Part shown: piece after piece, positions 17,558 through 25,632 of the stretch | How the letters are laid out: the number at the start of each line of letters is the position of its first letter | Numbering within the stretch: position 1 is the stretch's first letter | NCBI RefSeq assembly: GCF_013317235.1 | Contig: NZ_WLCM01000015.1 | Span: 63,633 to 103,972 of the forward strand | Direction: 5' to 3' | Source: Leisingera sp. ANG59 | GTDB lineage: Bacteria > Pseudomonadota > Alphaproteobacteria > Rhodobacterales > Rhodobacteraceae | DNA length: 40,340 nucleotides | Position numbers and translations under genes: made by a program | Notes under the pieces: model-generated | What the model was told of the DNA's origin: nothing | The model's database searches: none | Seen by the model: only the letters and a program-made list of their open reading frames with translations

Positions 17558-18373
17558 ATGTCCGTGCGAAACGCAATTTTGTCGGCAGCCCTGTGCGCCT
17601 TGCCCCTGGCGGCAGCGGGGCAGGAGGCGCCCAAGCCCTTTCCCGCATTCGAAGCAAAGCGGGTCAAGCCGCCCGCACCGGGGACCGGCAAGCGGATAAC
17701 CGTGCAGATCGAGCCTGCACCCGAGCCGGAGGCGGACATTGCAGCCCCGGCAGCACCTGCCGCCGCAGAGCCGGCCCCTCCGCCGCCCGCCGGGCGCTAC
17801 ACCTGGTTCTGGGACAAGGTCGCGCCGGGGCTGGAAGGGGCCGGGCCGGGACGGCTGGACGATGCCCTGCAGGCGCTCAAGGGCGCCAAGGGGCTGGCGG
17901 CGCCCAGGCTGCAGCTGATGCAGGACATCGTTCAGGAGCGCGGCGTGCAGATCCTGACGGAAAGCGCCGGCACCCAGGTGTCGCCGGCGCTGGTCCTTGC
18001 GGTGATTGCCGTCGAATCCGCCGGCAAGCCCGATGCGGTCAGCTCTGCCGGGGCGCAGGGGCTGATGCAGCTGATGCCGGACACCGCCGCGCGGTTCGGG
18101 GTCCGCGATGCGCTGGAGGCCAAGCAGAACATTTCCGGCGGTGTCCGCTATCTGGACTGGCTGATGAAGGAGTTCGGGGGCGACCCGATGCTGGTTCTGG
18201 CGGGCTACAACGCGGGCGAGGGCGCGGTGCGGACCCACAAGGGCGTGCCGCCCTATGCTGAGACGCGCGATTACGTGCCCAAGGTGCTGGCCGCCTATCA
18301 GGTGGCGCGCGGATTGTGCACGACCCCGCAGATGTTCCTGTCCGACGGCTGCGTGTTCCGGATGCAGAACTGA
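17558..18373 (+). CDS. Lytic transglycosylase (SLT domain)
   Basis: A 271-residue periplasmic protein. A Sec signal (about 1-21, ending AAAG-QE) precedes a Pro/Ala-rich linker (about 37-79). The SLT domain covers about residues 135-250, with catalytic Glu153 in AVESAGKPDA, then GAQGLMQLMP (165-174) and the AGYNAGEGAV motif (about 215-224). It cleaves the glycan of peptidoglycan with formation of 1,6-anhydromuramic acid. Being divergent from the pilin genes, it may open the wall for the Tad secretin channel; a role in general wall turnover is also possible. The ATG at 17558 gives the best signal peptide. Confidence 0.88.
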   Translation: MSVRNAILSAALCALPLAAAGQEAPKPFPAFEAKRVKPPAPGTGKRITVQIEPAPEPEADIAAPAAPAAAEPAPPPPAGRYTWFWDKVAPGLEGAGPGRLDDALQALKGAKGLAAPRLQLMQDIVQERGVQILTESAGTQVSPALVLAVIAVESAGKPDAVSSAGAQGLMQLMPDTAARFGVRDALEAKQNISGGVRYLDWLMKEFGGDPMLVLAGYNAGEGAVRTHKGVPPYAETRDYVPKVLAAYQVARGLCTTPQMFLSDGCVFRMQN

Positions 18374-18737
18374 CGCCGCGCTGAGCCCGGCGGCGCTGCG
18401 CGCTTTGTTCCGGGCGGGATGGCGCCCCTTTTGCAGGGTGTTGCACCCCCACCGTACGGTGCCTTCACGCAATCCTCATGGCCCTCTGCCAAACTCCCAA
18501 AAGATCGCGATCCCCCGCCATGGTTCCCGCGCGCGGGGCCATGATACGAGGCGCAGGCATCTATGGGCTGCCTGCGCGACACCCCGGAGACCGGCCCTGA
18601 TAAAAAGGGGGTCGTCCAGGATATCCTGTCCGAGCAGGCCCCCGGCGGGGTCTGTCCACCTCCATCCGGCGGCGCCGCCCCCTGAAACGGGACACAGCGC
18701 GAAACGGCACGAAACGAACCGAACAACAAAGACCTGC
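18374..18737. other. Palindrome-rich intergenic region
   Basis: No gene is supported here. After the transglycosylase stop there is a weak terminator-like stem (GGGCG 18412-18416 with CGCCC 18423-18427, then CTTTT). Further on are GGGTG-TTG-CACCC (18436-18448), the palindrome CACCGTACGGTG (18450-18461), an imperfect inverted repeat around GCGCGC (18519-18543), a 9-bp perfect hairpin (GCGCAGGCA 18551-18559 with 18569-18577) and the palindrome CAGGATATCCTG (18617-18628). The density is unusual for the window. Confidence 0.55.
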
Positions 18738-18772
18738 AAAACAAAACCGCCCGGGCAGATGCGCCCCGGCGG
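18738..18772 (-). terminator. Terminator after scoB
   Basis: On the minus strand CCGCCGGGGC (18772-18763) pairs with GCCCGGGCGG (18756-18747) with one mismatch, across a 6-base loop, and runs into TTTTGTTTTG. It lies about 58 bases after the scoB stop and is a good intrinsic terminator for the scoAB transcript. Confidence 0.78.
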
Positions 18773-18829
18773 CTGGAAGGCCTGCGGCTGAGGCAGGCGT
18801 TTGACTATATCCGCGGCAGCAGCGCCGCG

Positions 18830-19459
18830 TCAGTCCACGATGGTGGCTTCGGTCGCCGCTCGCAGCTCGTCCTCGGTGACGCCTTCGGCGCATTCGACAA
18901 TCTTCAGGCCGCCTTCGACCACGTCCAGAACGCCGAGGTTGGTGATGATGCGGTCCACCACGCCCTTGCCAGTCAGCGGCAGGGTGCATTCCTTCAGCAC
19001 CTTGGACTGGCCGTGCTTGTTGGCGTGGTCCATCACCACCACCACGCGGCCGACGCCCGCCACCAGGTCCATGGCGCCGCCCATGCCCTTCACCAGCTTG
19101 CCGGGGATCATCCAGTTCGCCAGGTCGCCGTTCTCGGCCACTTCCATCGCGCCCAGAATCGCCATCGCGATCTTGCCGCCGCGGATCATCGCAAACGACT
19201 GCGCCGAGTCGAAATAGGCGGTCTGCGGCAGTTCGGTGATGGTCTGCTTGCCGGCGTTGATCAGGTCGGCATCCTCTTCGCCCTCATATGGGAAGGGGCC
19301 CATGCCCAGCATGCCGTTCTCCGACTGCAGGGTCACTTCCACACCCTCGGGGATGTAGTTGGAGACCAGCGTCGGAATGCCGATGCCCAGATTCACATAC
19401 CAGCCGTCCTGCAGCTCCTGCGCGGCGCGTGCCGCCATCTGATTGCGGTCCCAAGGCAT
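18830..19459 (-). CDS. scoB: Succinyl-CoA:3-ketoacid CoA-transferase subunit B
   Basis: A 209-residue beta subunit of the 3-oxoacid CoA-transferase. The catalytic glutamate is E47 in SENGMLG, which forms the thioester intermediate. GIGIPTLV (25-32) and the later [12 protein letters not shown] are family motifs. With subunit A it moves CoA between succinyl-CoA and acetoacetate, linking ketone bodies or polyhydroxybutyrate breakdown to acetyl-CoA. Its start shares one base with the scoA stop (TAATG), so the two subunits are co-translated in equal amounts. The full family length is present. Confidence 0.94.
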   Translation of the reverse strand: MPWDRNQMAARAAQELQDGWYVNLGIGIPTLVSNYIPEGVEVTLQSENGMLGMGPFPYEGEEDADLINAGKQTITELPQTAYFDSAQSFAMIRGGKIAMAILGAMEVAENGDLANWMIPGKLVKGMGGAMDLVAGVGRVVVVMDHANKHGQSKVLKECTLPLTGKGVVDRIITNLGVLDVVEGGLKIVECAEGVTEDELRAATEATIVD

Positions 19460-20184
19460 TATGCTTGCTCCTTCTTCTGACGGACGGTGCGCTGTTCGAT
19501 GCGTTTCTCGTGGTCGCCCTTGATGATGCGGTGCACGTAGATGCCGGGCAGGTGGATCGAGTCCGGGTCCAGCGAGCCGGTGGGCACGATCTCCTCGACC
19601 TCAACCACGCAGACCTTGCCGCAGGTGGCGGCCGGCGCGTTGAAGTTGCGGGCGGTCTTGCGGAACACCAGGTTGCCGGTCTCATCCGCCTTCCAGGCCT
19701 TGACGATGGCGAGGTCGGCAAAGATGCCTTCCTCCATGATGTAATCCTCCATCGCGCCGTCGGGGCCGGTGGGGAACTGCTTTTCCATCTTGCCCTCGGC
19801 AATCACGGTGCCAACGCCGGTCTTGGTGAAGAAGCCGGGGATGCCCGCGCCGCCGGCGCGCATGCGCTCGGCCAGGGTGCCTTGCGGATTGAACTCCAGC
19901 TCCAGCTCGCCGCTCAGATACTGGCGCATGAATTCGGCGTTCTCGCCCACGTAGGAGGAGATCATCTTCTTCACCTGCCGGGTCTGCAGCAGGATGCCGA
20001 TGCCGAAATCATCAACGCCCGCGTTGTTGGAGGCAAAGGTGAGGTCCTTGGTGCCCGCGTCCTTGATTGCCTGCAGCAGCAGCTCGGGAATGCCGCAGAG
20101 GCCAAAGCCGCCCGCGGCGATGAACATGCCGTCGTGAAGCAGCCCGTCGAGCGCTTCAGCGGCGCTGGAATATACCTTTTTCAT
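19459..20184 (-). CDS. scoA: Succinyl-CoA:3-ketoacid CoA-transferase subunit A
   Basis: A 241-residue alpha subunit. The glycine-rich CoA-binding motif GGFGLCGIP (25-33) is near the N-terminus and the later [15 protein letters not shown] (about 110-124) is typical. It pairs with ScoB, which carries the active-site glutamate. A GGGAGAT ribosome binding site precedes the ATG at 20184. No metabolic partner such as a hydroxybutyrate dehydrogenase lies nearby, so whether it serves ketone body or storage polymer use is open. Confidence 0.94.
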   Translation of the reverse strand: MKKVYSSAAEALDGLLHDGMFIAAGGFGLCGIPELLLQAIKDAGTKDLTFASNNAGVDDFGIGILLQTRQVKKMISSYVGENAEFMRQYLSGELELEFNPQGTLAERMRAGGAGIPGFFTKTGVGTVIAEGKMEKQFPTGPDGAMEDYIMEEGIFADLAIVKAWKADETGNLVFRKTARNFNAPAATCGKVCVVEVEEIVPTGSLDPDSIHLPGIYVHRIIKGDHEKRIEQRTVRQKKEQA

Positions 20185-20281
20185 GGAGATCTCCCATTAT
20201 GCCGGTTGCAGGGAGTTCTGGCGCTGAGCGGGTGCAGAGTCAATGAATACGGAGAGGGCTGCGTATTTCTACGGAGCCGCT

Positions 20282-20313
20282 TTGACGGCCCGCCAGTTTC
20301 GGCAGACCGTCAA
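20282..20313 (-). other. Long hairpin after the VOC gene
   Basis: A 13-bp stem (20282-20294 with 20301-20313, outer arm TTGACGG) closes a 6-base loop; two positions pair as G-U in the minus-strand RNA. It lies 9 bases past the VOC stop. There is no U-tract, so it probably marks a 3' end by processing or Rho-dependent termination. Confidence 0.6.
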
Positions 20314-20322
20314 GGCCGGAAG

Positions 20323-20748
20323 TCATACAGGCAGGGCGTCTTCGGCGTATTGCGCCGCGAATTCCGCGCTGGGCGGGATCGGGGTGATCACGTCGATCAG
20401 CACGCCGTTCGGGTCCGCCGTGATGAAGTGGCGCTGCCCGAAGTCTTCGTCAATGAGCGGCTTCAGCACTGGCAGGCCTGCGCCGGTCAGCCGGGTGTAT
20501 TCGGCTGCGGCATCCTCCACCTCGAAGTTCAGGATGACACCGGCACTGCTGCCGCGCCCGGCCTCGGGGACCGTGGGGTGCGTGCCATCCAGTATGGCCA
20601 GGTTCACGGCCGGGTCGGTGCGGGACTGAAGATGCACGTACCAGTCCGATTCAAACGCCGGCTGGAATCCGAAGTGGGTTTGGTAAAACGCCGCGGTGCC
20701 CGCGACATCGTTTGTTTGCAGCACCGGATAGTATTGAGTGACTTTCAT
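20323..20748 (-). CDS. VOC-family (glyoxalase/bleomycin resistance fold) protein
   Basis: A 141-residue protein of the vicinal oxygen chelate superfamily. The paired beta-alpha-beta modules are visible as [23 protein letters not shown] and [19 protein letters not shown], with the closing [15 protein letters not shown]. Members include glyoxalases, dioxygenases and antibiotic-binding proteins; the reaction cannot be told from sequence. The ATG at 20746-20748 has a GAGGTG leader. The gene is divergent from a TetR regulator, with the operator in between, so it is probably induced by a small ligand, perhaps a toxic compound the protein binds or modifies. Confidence 0.85.
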   Translation of the reverse strand: MKVTQYYPVLQTNDVAGTAAFYQTHFGFQPAFESDWYVHLQSRTDPAVNLAILDGTHPTVPEAGRGSSAGVILNFEVEDAAAEYTRLTGAGLPVLKPLIDEDFGQRHFITADPNGVLIDVITPIPPSAEFAAQYAEDALPV

Positions 20749-20768
20749 CTTGCACCTCATTTTAAAAA

Positions 20769-20783
20769 CATACAGTCTGTATG
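20769..20783. promoter_or_regulatory. Predicted TetR operator 1
   Basis: CATACAG-T-CTGTATG is a perfect 7+1+7 palindrome. It lies 20 bases upstream of the VOC start codon. A second, near-identical site follows 29 bases on. The placement between a TetR gene and its divergent neighbour is the classic arrangement for autoregulation plus control of the target. Confidence 0.75.
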
Positions 20784-20797
20784 CATGTGGAAATAAA

Positions 20798-20812
20798 CAT
20801 ACAGGCTGCATG
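20798..20812. promoter_or_regulatory. Predicted TetR operator 2
   Basis: CATACAG-G-CTGCATG repeats operator 1 with two changes, at the centre and in one arm. The flanking TATG extends an alternative dyad (CATACA with TGTATG, 20798-20816). It abuts the proposed TetR start codon at 20814, so binding here should block the regulator's own expression. Confidence 0.68.
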
Positions 20813-20813
20813 T

Positions 20814-21401
20814 ATGCAAGAGGGGAATACTCCCGTCCCAAACACGGCGCGCCGGGCCGCCATGCGGGAGCGGCTGATCGCTGCCGCCCGCAAACTGTTT
20901 TCGGAAAAAGGCTACGCCGAGACATCGACGCCGGAAATCGTCAAGGCCGCGGAGGTCACACGCGGCGCGCTTTATCATCACTTCGATGGCAAGGAGGCGT
21001 TGTTCTGTGCTGTTGCCGAGGCCGAGGCGCAAGTGGTCACAAAGGCAATCGAGGCTGCGGCGAAGGTGCCGGGCGGGGAGGGGCTGGAGGCGGGCAGCCG
21101 GGCTTTCTTTGCCGCAATGGCGGAGCCGGGCCGCGCCCGCATACTGCTGGTGGACGGGCCTGCCGTGCTTGGTGCCGCTGCGATGGACAAGATCGATGCC
21201 GGCGGCGGACGCAGTGCGTTGCGTGCTGGGCTGGCGTCGGCCGGCACGGGTTTGGATGAAGCTGAGCTTGATGCGCTGGCGGCGGTGATGTCGGCGGCCT
21301 TCGACAGGGCGGCGCTTGCCATTGCCGAAGGTGCCGAGACGGCACCGTATGAGGCGGCGATGGCGGCACTGATGCGCGCCGCCATCGGACCGGAGACTTA
21401 G
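20814..21401 (+). CDS. TetR-family transcriptional regulator
   Basis: A 195-residue regulator. The N-terminal TetR helix-turn-helix is clear: [20 protein letters not shown], then [24 protein letters not shown]. The ligand-binding half is Ala-rich and not conserved. The ATG at 20814 is the likeliest start, but it has no good ribosome binding site and touches operator 2, so the message may be leaderless. The frame also opens at 20781, inside operator 1, which is less likely. It should repress the divergent VOC gene and itself. Its stop overlaps the convergent topA stop by 4 bases. Confidence 0.88.
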   Translation: MQEGNTPVPNTARRAAMRERLIAAARKLFSEKGYAETSTPEIVKAAEVTRGALYHHFDGKEALFCAVAEAEAQVVTKAIEAAAKVPGGEGLEAGSRAFFAAMAEPGRARILLVDGPAVLGAAAMDKIDAGGGRSALRAGLASAGTGLDEAELDALAAVMSAAFDRAALAIAEGAETAPYEAAMAALMRAAIGPET

Positions 21402-24040
21402 GTCGAGGCTTTCTTGGCGGCAGGTTTTTTCTTGGCGGCGGGCTTCTTCGCCGCTGCCTTCTTCTTGCCGCCCTTCGACGATTTCTCGGCGATCAGCTGC
21501 ACCGCCATTTCCATGGTCACATCCTTGGGCTCCACGTCCTTGGGCAGGGTGGCGTTCACCTTTTCCCATTTGACGTAAGGGCCGTAACGCCCGTCCATGA
21601 TGTTGATGGCGCCGCCGCTTTCGGGGTGTTCGCCCAGCTCCTTCAGCGGCTTGGCGGAAGCGCGGCTGCCGCGGCGGCCAGGGTTGGCGCGCTTCTCCGC
21701 CAGCATCTCAACGGCGCGGTTCATGCCGATCTCAAAGACGTCCAGGGTTTCTTTGAGGTTCACGTAAACCGGCTTTTCCTCGTCGGGCAGCTGGTGCGCG
21801 ATATAAGGCCCGAACCGCCCCAGGTTGGACTGGATGACACCGCCGTCCGGGTGCAGGCCGATTTCGCGCGGCAGGGTGAGCAGAGTCAGCGCCTGCTCCA
21901 GGGTGATCTCGTTCGGGCCCCAGCCCGGCAGGAAATCCTTGCCCTGTTTGGGCAGCGAGGAGCGCGGCGGCTTCTTGTTTTCGGGCGTGGCTTCGCCGCG
22001 CTGGACATAAGGCCCGAAACGGCCGGATTTCAGGTGGATCTCATCCCCGTTATCCTCGCCCAGAATACGTTCGTAACCTTCCGCGCCCTCTCCGGAAATC
22101 GGGCGGGTGTAGTTGCATTCGGGGTAGTTGCCGCAGCCGACAAACCCGCCGGTGCGCGAGGTCTTGAGGTGCAGCTGGCCCTGGCCGCATTTCGGGCAGG
22201 TGCGCGGGTCGGTGCCATCTTCGCGCGGCGGATAGAGCTGCGGCGCCAGAGCGTCGTCCAGCACGTCCAGCACCTCGGTGATGCGCAGGTTGGAGGTTTC
22301 GGCAATCGCCGCGGAGAAATCACGCCAGAACCGGCCCAGCAGGTCCTTGTAGTCGCGGTCGCCGGCGCTCACGTCATCCAGTTCTTCTTCCAGCTCAGCG
22401 GTGAATTCATAGCCGACGTATTTGCGGAAGAAATTCAGCAGGAAAATGGTGACGATCCGGCCCTTGTCCTCGGGGAACAGGCGGTTCTTTTCCTTGCGGA
22501 CGTATTCCCGGTCCTGGATCGTGGTGATCACCGACGCATAGGTCGAGGGGCGGCCGATGCCCAGCTCTTCCATCCGCTTGACGAGGGTCGCCTCGGTATA
22601 GCGCGGCGGCGGCTGGGTGTGGTGCTGCAGCGCCAGCACGGCACCGTCTTCGGACAGGACAGAGGCGTCCTTGCCGGCCTTCTCTGCCTGCGCCGCCAGC
22701 GAGGACGCGAACTTCAGCGTCTCGCCCTGCATGATCTGCGGCAGGCGCTTGTCGTCCTCATCCGCCACATCGTCGCGGCCTTCCTCATAGACCCGCATGA
22801 AGCCGTCGAACAGCACCACCTGGCCGGTGGCGCGCAGCACGACCTGCTGGTCGCTGGAGCCGATGTCGACGGTGGTGCGCTCCAGCCGGGCGCCTTCCAT
22901 CTGGCAGGACAGGGTCCGCTTCCAGATCAGGTCATAAAGCTTGCGCTGGTCGTCGTCCGAAACCTTCAGGCTGGCGGCATCGCGGCTCATGTCGGTTGGG
23001 CGGATACACTCGTGCGCTTCCTGCGCGTTCTTGGCCTTGTTCTTGTAGATCCGCGGCGAGGACGGCACGTATTCGGCGCCATAGCGCTTCTCGATCTCGG
23101 CGCGGGCTTCCTGCACCGCCTCGGGGGCCATGTCGATGCCGTCGGTCCGCATATAGGTGATGAGGCCGGCCTCATACAGCCGCTGGGCCGCGTTCATGGT
23201 CTGGCGGGCACCCATGCCGAACTTGCGGCTGGCTTCCTGCTGCAGGGTTGAGGTCATGAAGGGCGCAGAGGGGTTGCGGGCCGCGGGCTTGGCTTCGACC
23301 GACAGCACCGACAGCTTGCGCGAGGCCACGGCCTGCACCGCCATTTCGGCAGAGGTGGAGTTCTTGAGGCTGTATTTGTCGAGCTTGTCGCCGCCCATGA
23401 CGGTCAGGCGCGCCTCGAACTCCTGGCCGCGGGGGGTGGCCAGCTGGGCGCGAACGGACCAGTATTCCTGCGCGTTGAAGGCCTCGATCTCCATCTCGCG
23501 CTCGACGATCAGGCGCAGGCAGACGGATTGCACCCGGCCCGCCGAACGCGCGCCCGGCAGTTTGCGCCACAGAACCGGCGACAGGTTGAACCCCACCAGG
23601 TAATCCAGCGCGCGGCGGGCCAGATAGGCCTCGACCAGCGGCATGTCGACCTGGCGCGGGTTCCGCATCGCCTCGGTCACCGCTTCCTTGGTGATCGCGT
23701 TGAAGGTCACCCGGCTGACGGCGGTGTCCTTCTTGATCGAGCGCCGCTTGGTCAGCGCCTCCTGCAGGTGCCAGCTGATCGCCTCTCCCTCGCGGTCGGG
23801 GTCGGTGGCGAGAATCAGCGCATTGTCGTCTTTCAGCGCGTCGGCGATGGCCTTCACATGCTTGCGGGAATCGTTGGCGACCTCCCAGGTCATGCCGAAA
23901 TCATTGTCCGTGTCGACCGATCCGTCCTTGGCGGGCAGGTCGCGCACATGCCCGTAAGACGCCAGAACCGTATAGTCGGGGCCAAGATATTTATTGATTG
24001 TTTTTGCTTTGGCCGGGGATTCGACAACTACTACTGGCAT
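21398..24040 (-). CDS. topA: DNA topoisomerase I
   Basis: An 880-residue type IA topoisomerase that relaxes negative supercoils. The TOPRIM domain has E7 (VVVESPAKAKT) and the acidic cluster TDPDREGE (79-86). The catalytic tyrosine is Y296 in ITYMRTD. A C4 zinc-ribbon follows the core (CPKCGQGQL and CGNYPECNY), then several repeats of the form GRFGPYVQ/GRFGPYIA/GRYGPYVK. The tail is a Lys/Ala/Pro-rich stretch of about 25 residues, common in alphaproteobacterial TopA and likely a DNA-binding tail. It follows dprA on the same strand after 181 bases. Confidence 0.96.
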   Translation of the reverse strand: MPVVVVESPAKAKTINKYLGPDYTVLASYGHVRDLPAKDGSVDTDNDFGMTWEVANDSRKHVKAIADALKDDNALILATDPDREGEAISWHLQEALTKRRSIKKDTAVSRVTFNAITKEAVTEAMRNPRQVDMPLVEAYLARRALDYLVGFNLSPVLWRKLPGARSAGRVQSVCLRLIVEREMEIEAFNAQEYWSVRAQLATPRGQEFEARLTVMGGDKLDKYSLKNSTSAEMAVQAVASRKLSVLSVEAKPAARNPSAPFMTSTLQQEASRKFGMGARQTMNAAQRLYEAGLITYMRTDGIDMAPEAVQEARAEIEKRYGAEYVPSSPRIYKNKAKNAQEAHECIRPTDMSRDAASLKVSDDDQRKLYDLIWKRTLSCQMEGARLERTTVDIGSSDQQVVLRATGQVVLFDGFMRVYEEGRDDVADEDDKRLPQIMQGETLKFASSLAAQAEKAGKDASVLSEDGAVLALQHHTQPPPRYTEATLVKRMEELGIGRPSTYASVITTIQDREYVRKEKNRLFPEDKGRIVTIFLLNFFRKYVGYEFTAELEEELDDVSAGDRDYKDLLGRFWRDFSAAIAETSNLRITEVLDVLDDALAPQLYPPREDGTDPRTCPKCGQGQLHLKTSRTGGFVGCGNYPECNYTRPISGEGAEGYERILGEDNGDEIHLKSGRFGPYVQRGEATPENKKPPRSSLPKQGKDFLPGWGPNEITLEQALTLLTLPREIGLHPDGGVIQSNLGRFGPYIAHQLPDEEKPVYVNLKETLDVFEIGMNRAVEMLAEKRANPGRRGSRASAKPLKELGEHPESGGAINIMDGRYGPYVKWEKVNATLPKDVEPKDVTMEMAVQLIAEKSSKGGKKKAAAKKPAAKKKPAAKKAST

Positions 24041-24221
24041 AAATTCTGATACCTCTTCGGACCGCTTTGCCGGGTTCTATGGCGGGGCAGGATGTGGGGC
24101 GCAAGGGGAGAATGTCAATCCGGGCTCAATGGACGCGGCGCAATTCCTGCCTTTGCGGACCTGTTGCGGAGCCATCCGCAGCGCCCGCGTCACTGGCGTT
24201 TCCGGTTTCAGGCAGGAGAGG

Positions 24222-25403
24222 TCAATCCTTGTCTTCAGGGTAGGCCCGGGACAGCAGGCCGCCCGGCTCGCGGCGGATCGCGCCCTCCAGCTCCAGGTCC
24301 GTCAAGGCCGGCGCAAGGTCCTGCGGCGGCAGGGACAGGTCGCGGATCAGCTGCGTCTCGGACGTGGGGGAGGGGCCGAGGCTGCCGAGAATCTGCTGAT
24401 GCAGGGCGTGGGTCTCTGCCAGGCTGCGCCGCCCCTGCGGCTGCGGCGGCAGGGCGGCCAGCGCCTGGTGGATGTCCTGCGGAGCGGAGGCCGGCGCGGC
24501 AGGCATCCCCTGCGGCGGCAGGGCCTCCAGCACGTCGTTCGCGTCGCGGACCAGCGCGGCGCCGTCCCGGATCAGCCGGTTGCAGCCGGAGCTGCGCGCA
24601 TCAAACGGGTGGCCGGGCACCGCGAGCACCTCGCGGCCATAGTCCAGCGCGTCCCGGGCGGTGATCAGGCTGCCGGATTTGGCGGCGGCCTCCACCACCA
24701 CCAGCGCCCGCGACAGGGCGGCGATGATCCGGTTGCGCTTGGGGAAATCGCGGGCCTGCGGCGTAAGGTCCATCGGCTGTTCCGACAGCCGCAGCCCGGT
24801 TTCGCTGATCTGAGCGGCCAGGTGCGCGTTTTCCGCCGGGTAGATCACGTCTGCCCCGCCCGCCAGCACCGCGATGGTGCCGGTTTCCAAAGCCGCCTGA
24901 TGCGCCGCGGTGTCGATGCCGCGGGCCATGCCGGACACCACTATGTATCCGGCTTCCCCGAGGGAGTGGGCCAGCGAGCGGGCCATCCGCACCCCCAGCG
25001 AAGAGGCATTGCGGGCGCCCACGATGGAGATCATCGGGCGGTCCAGCACCTTAAGATCGCCGATGGCCCAGAGCAGGGGCGGGGCGTCTTTCAGGCCCTT
25101 CAGCAAGTCAGGATATTCAGGATCCGAAAAGCACAAAAGCCGCGCTTTGGCGGCTTTTGCGGTCTTGAGTTCGTTGTCCACCGCCTTGGCCGGGCATGTT
25201 TCATAACCTTTGATGCCTGCGGAACGTGCCACTTCGGGCAGCGCATCCAGCGCGTTCTGCGCTGAACCATATTCTGCGAGCAGCCGGTGAAAGGTTACCG
25301 GGCCAACCCGTTTGGAGCGCAAAAGGCGAAGCCATGAATACCGGTTATCTTCCGTGGTGGGTGGGAGTGGGGGGTGAGTGGAAGAAAGTGCTTCTTCGGT
25401 CAT
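24222..25403 (-). CDS. dprA: DNA-processing protein DprA
   Basis: A 393-residue protein that loads RecA onto incoming single-stranded DNA during transformation. The Rossmann-like DprA domain has ISIVGARNASSLG (about 124-137), VVSGMARGIDTAAH (about 154-167), AVLAGGADVIYP and FPKRNRIIAALS. A C-terminal winged-helix DNA-binding region follows a Pro-rich linker. I use the ATG at 25401-25403, with GGAG upstream, because the longer frame would begin at TTG. The dprA-topA pairing is common in bacteria. The 181-base gap downstream carries no clear gene. Confidence 0.93.
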   Translation of the reverse strand: MTEEALSSTHPPLPPTTEDNRYSWLRLLRSKRVGPVTFHRLLAEYGSAQNALDALPEVARSAGIKGYETCPAKAVDNELKTAKAAKARLLCFSDPEYPDLLKGLKDAPPLLWAIGDLKVLDRPMISIVGARNASSLGVRMARSLAHSLGEAGYIVVSGMARGIDTAAHQAALETGTIAVLAGGADVIYPAENAHLAAQISETGLRLSEQPMDLTPQARDFPKRNRIIAALSRALVVVEAAAKSGSLITARDALDYGREVLAVPGHPFDARSSGCNRLIRDGAALVRDANDVLEALPPQGMPAAPASAPQDIHQALAALPPQPQGRRSLAETHALHQQILGSLGPSPTSETQLIRDLSLPPQDLAPALTDLELEGAIRREPGGLLSRAYPEDKD

Positions 25404-25433
25404 CCGCAGCTCCGCCTGTTTGCAGGACAAGAA

Positions 25434-25452
25434 TTAACCTTGAGGGGGTTAA
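25434..25452. other. Small dyad upstream of dprA
   Basis: TTAACC (25434-25439) and GGTTAA (25447-25452) form an inverted repeat around a 7-base centre, about 31 bases upstream of the dprA start. It may be an operator or chance; nothing else supports a regulator. Confidence 0.3.
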
Positions 25453-25570
25453 CAGGTGGTGAACGGCTCGAAACTTTTTGCCAATGCCTTGAAAATTTTC
25501 CTAAGTTGCCGGAATAATTGGAAGATTCAAGATCAACCTGGGGTTGCTCGGTCGGGATCCCCTCAATCCC

Positions 25571-25594
25571 GGCCGGCTGCAAGTGCAGCCGGCC
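25571..25594. other. Strong hairpin between dprA and tldD
   Basis: An 11-bp perfect stem (GGCCGGCTGCA, 25571-25581 with 25584-25594) with a 2-base centre lies 39 bases downstream of the tldD stop. Flanking GGGAT/ATCCC (25555-25559 with 25566-25570) forms a second small dyad. No U-tract follows on either strand, so it is a likely 3' end of tldD mRNA by another mechanism. Confidence 0.6.
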
Positions 25595-25632
25595 CCGGAA
25601 ATTTGCGGCAAGTCTATGGTTTTGCAGGGATT

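Noticed and set aside
17406-17657. 83-codon minus-strand frame between pilin and transglycosylase
   Set aside because: It overlaps the transglycosylase signal sequence, lacks a leader and shows no family features.
18255-18791. 178-codon plus-strand frame across the palindrome-rich gap
   Set aside because: It begins inside the transglycosylase gene, is Arg/Pro-rich and has no start signal.
20781-20813. Upstream ATG for the TetR gene
   Set aside because: It would place the start codon inside operator 1 and add 11 non-conserved residues.
25428-25430. TTG start for dprA
   Set aside because: The ATG nine codons later has a GGAG at good spacing.
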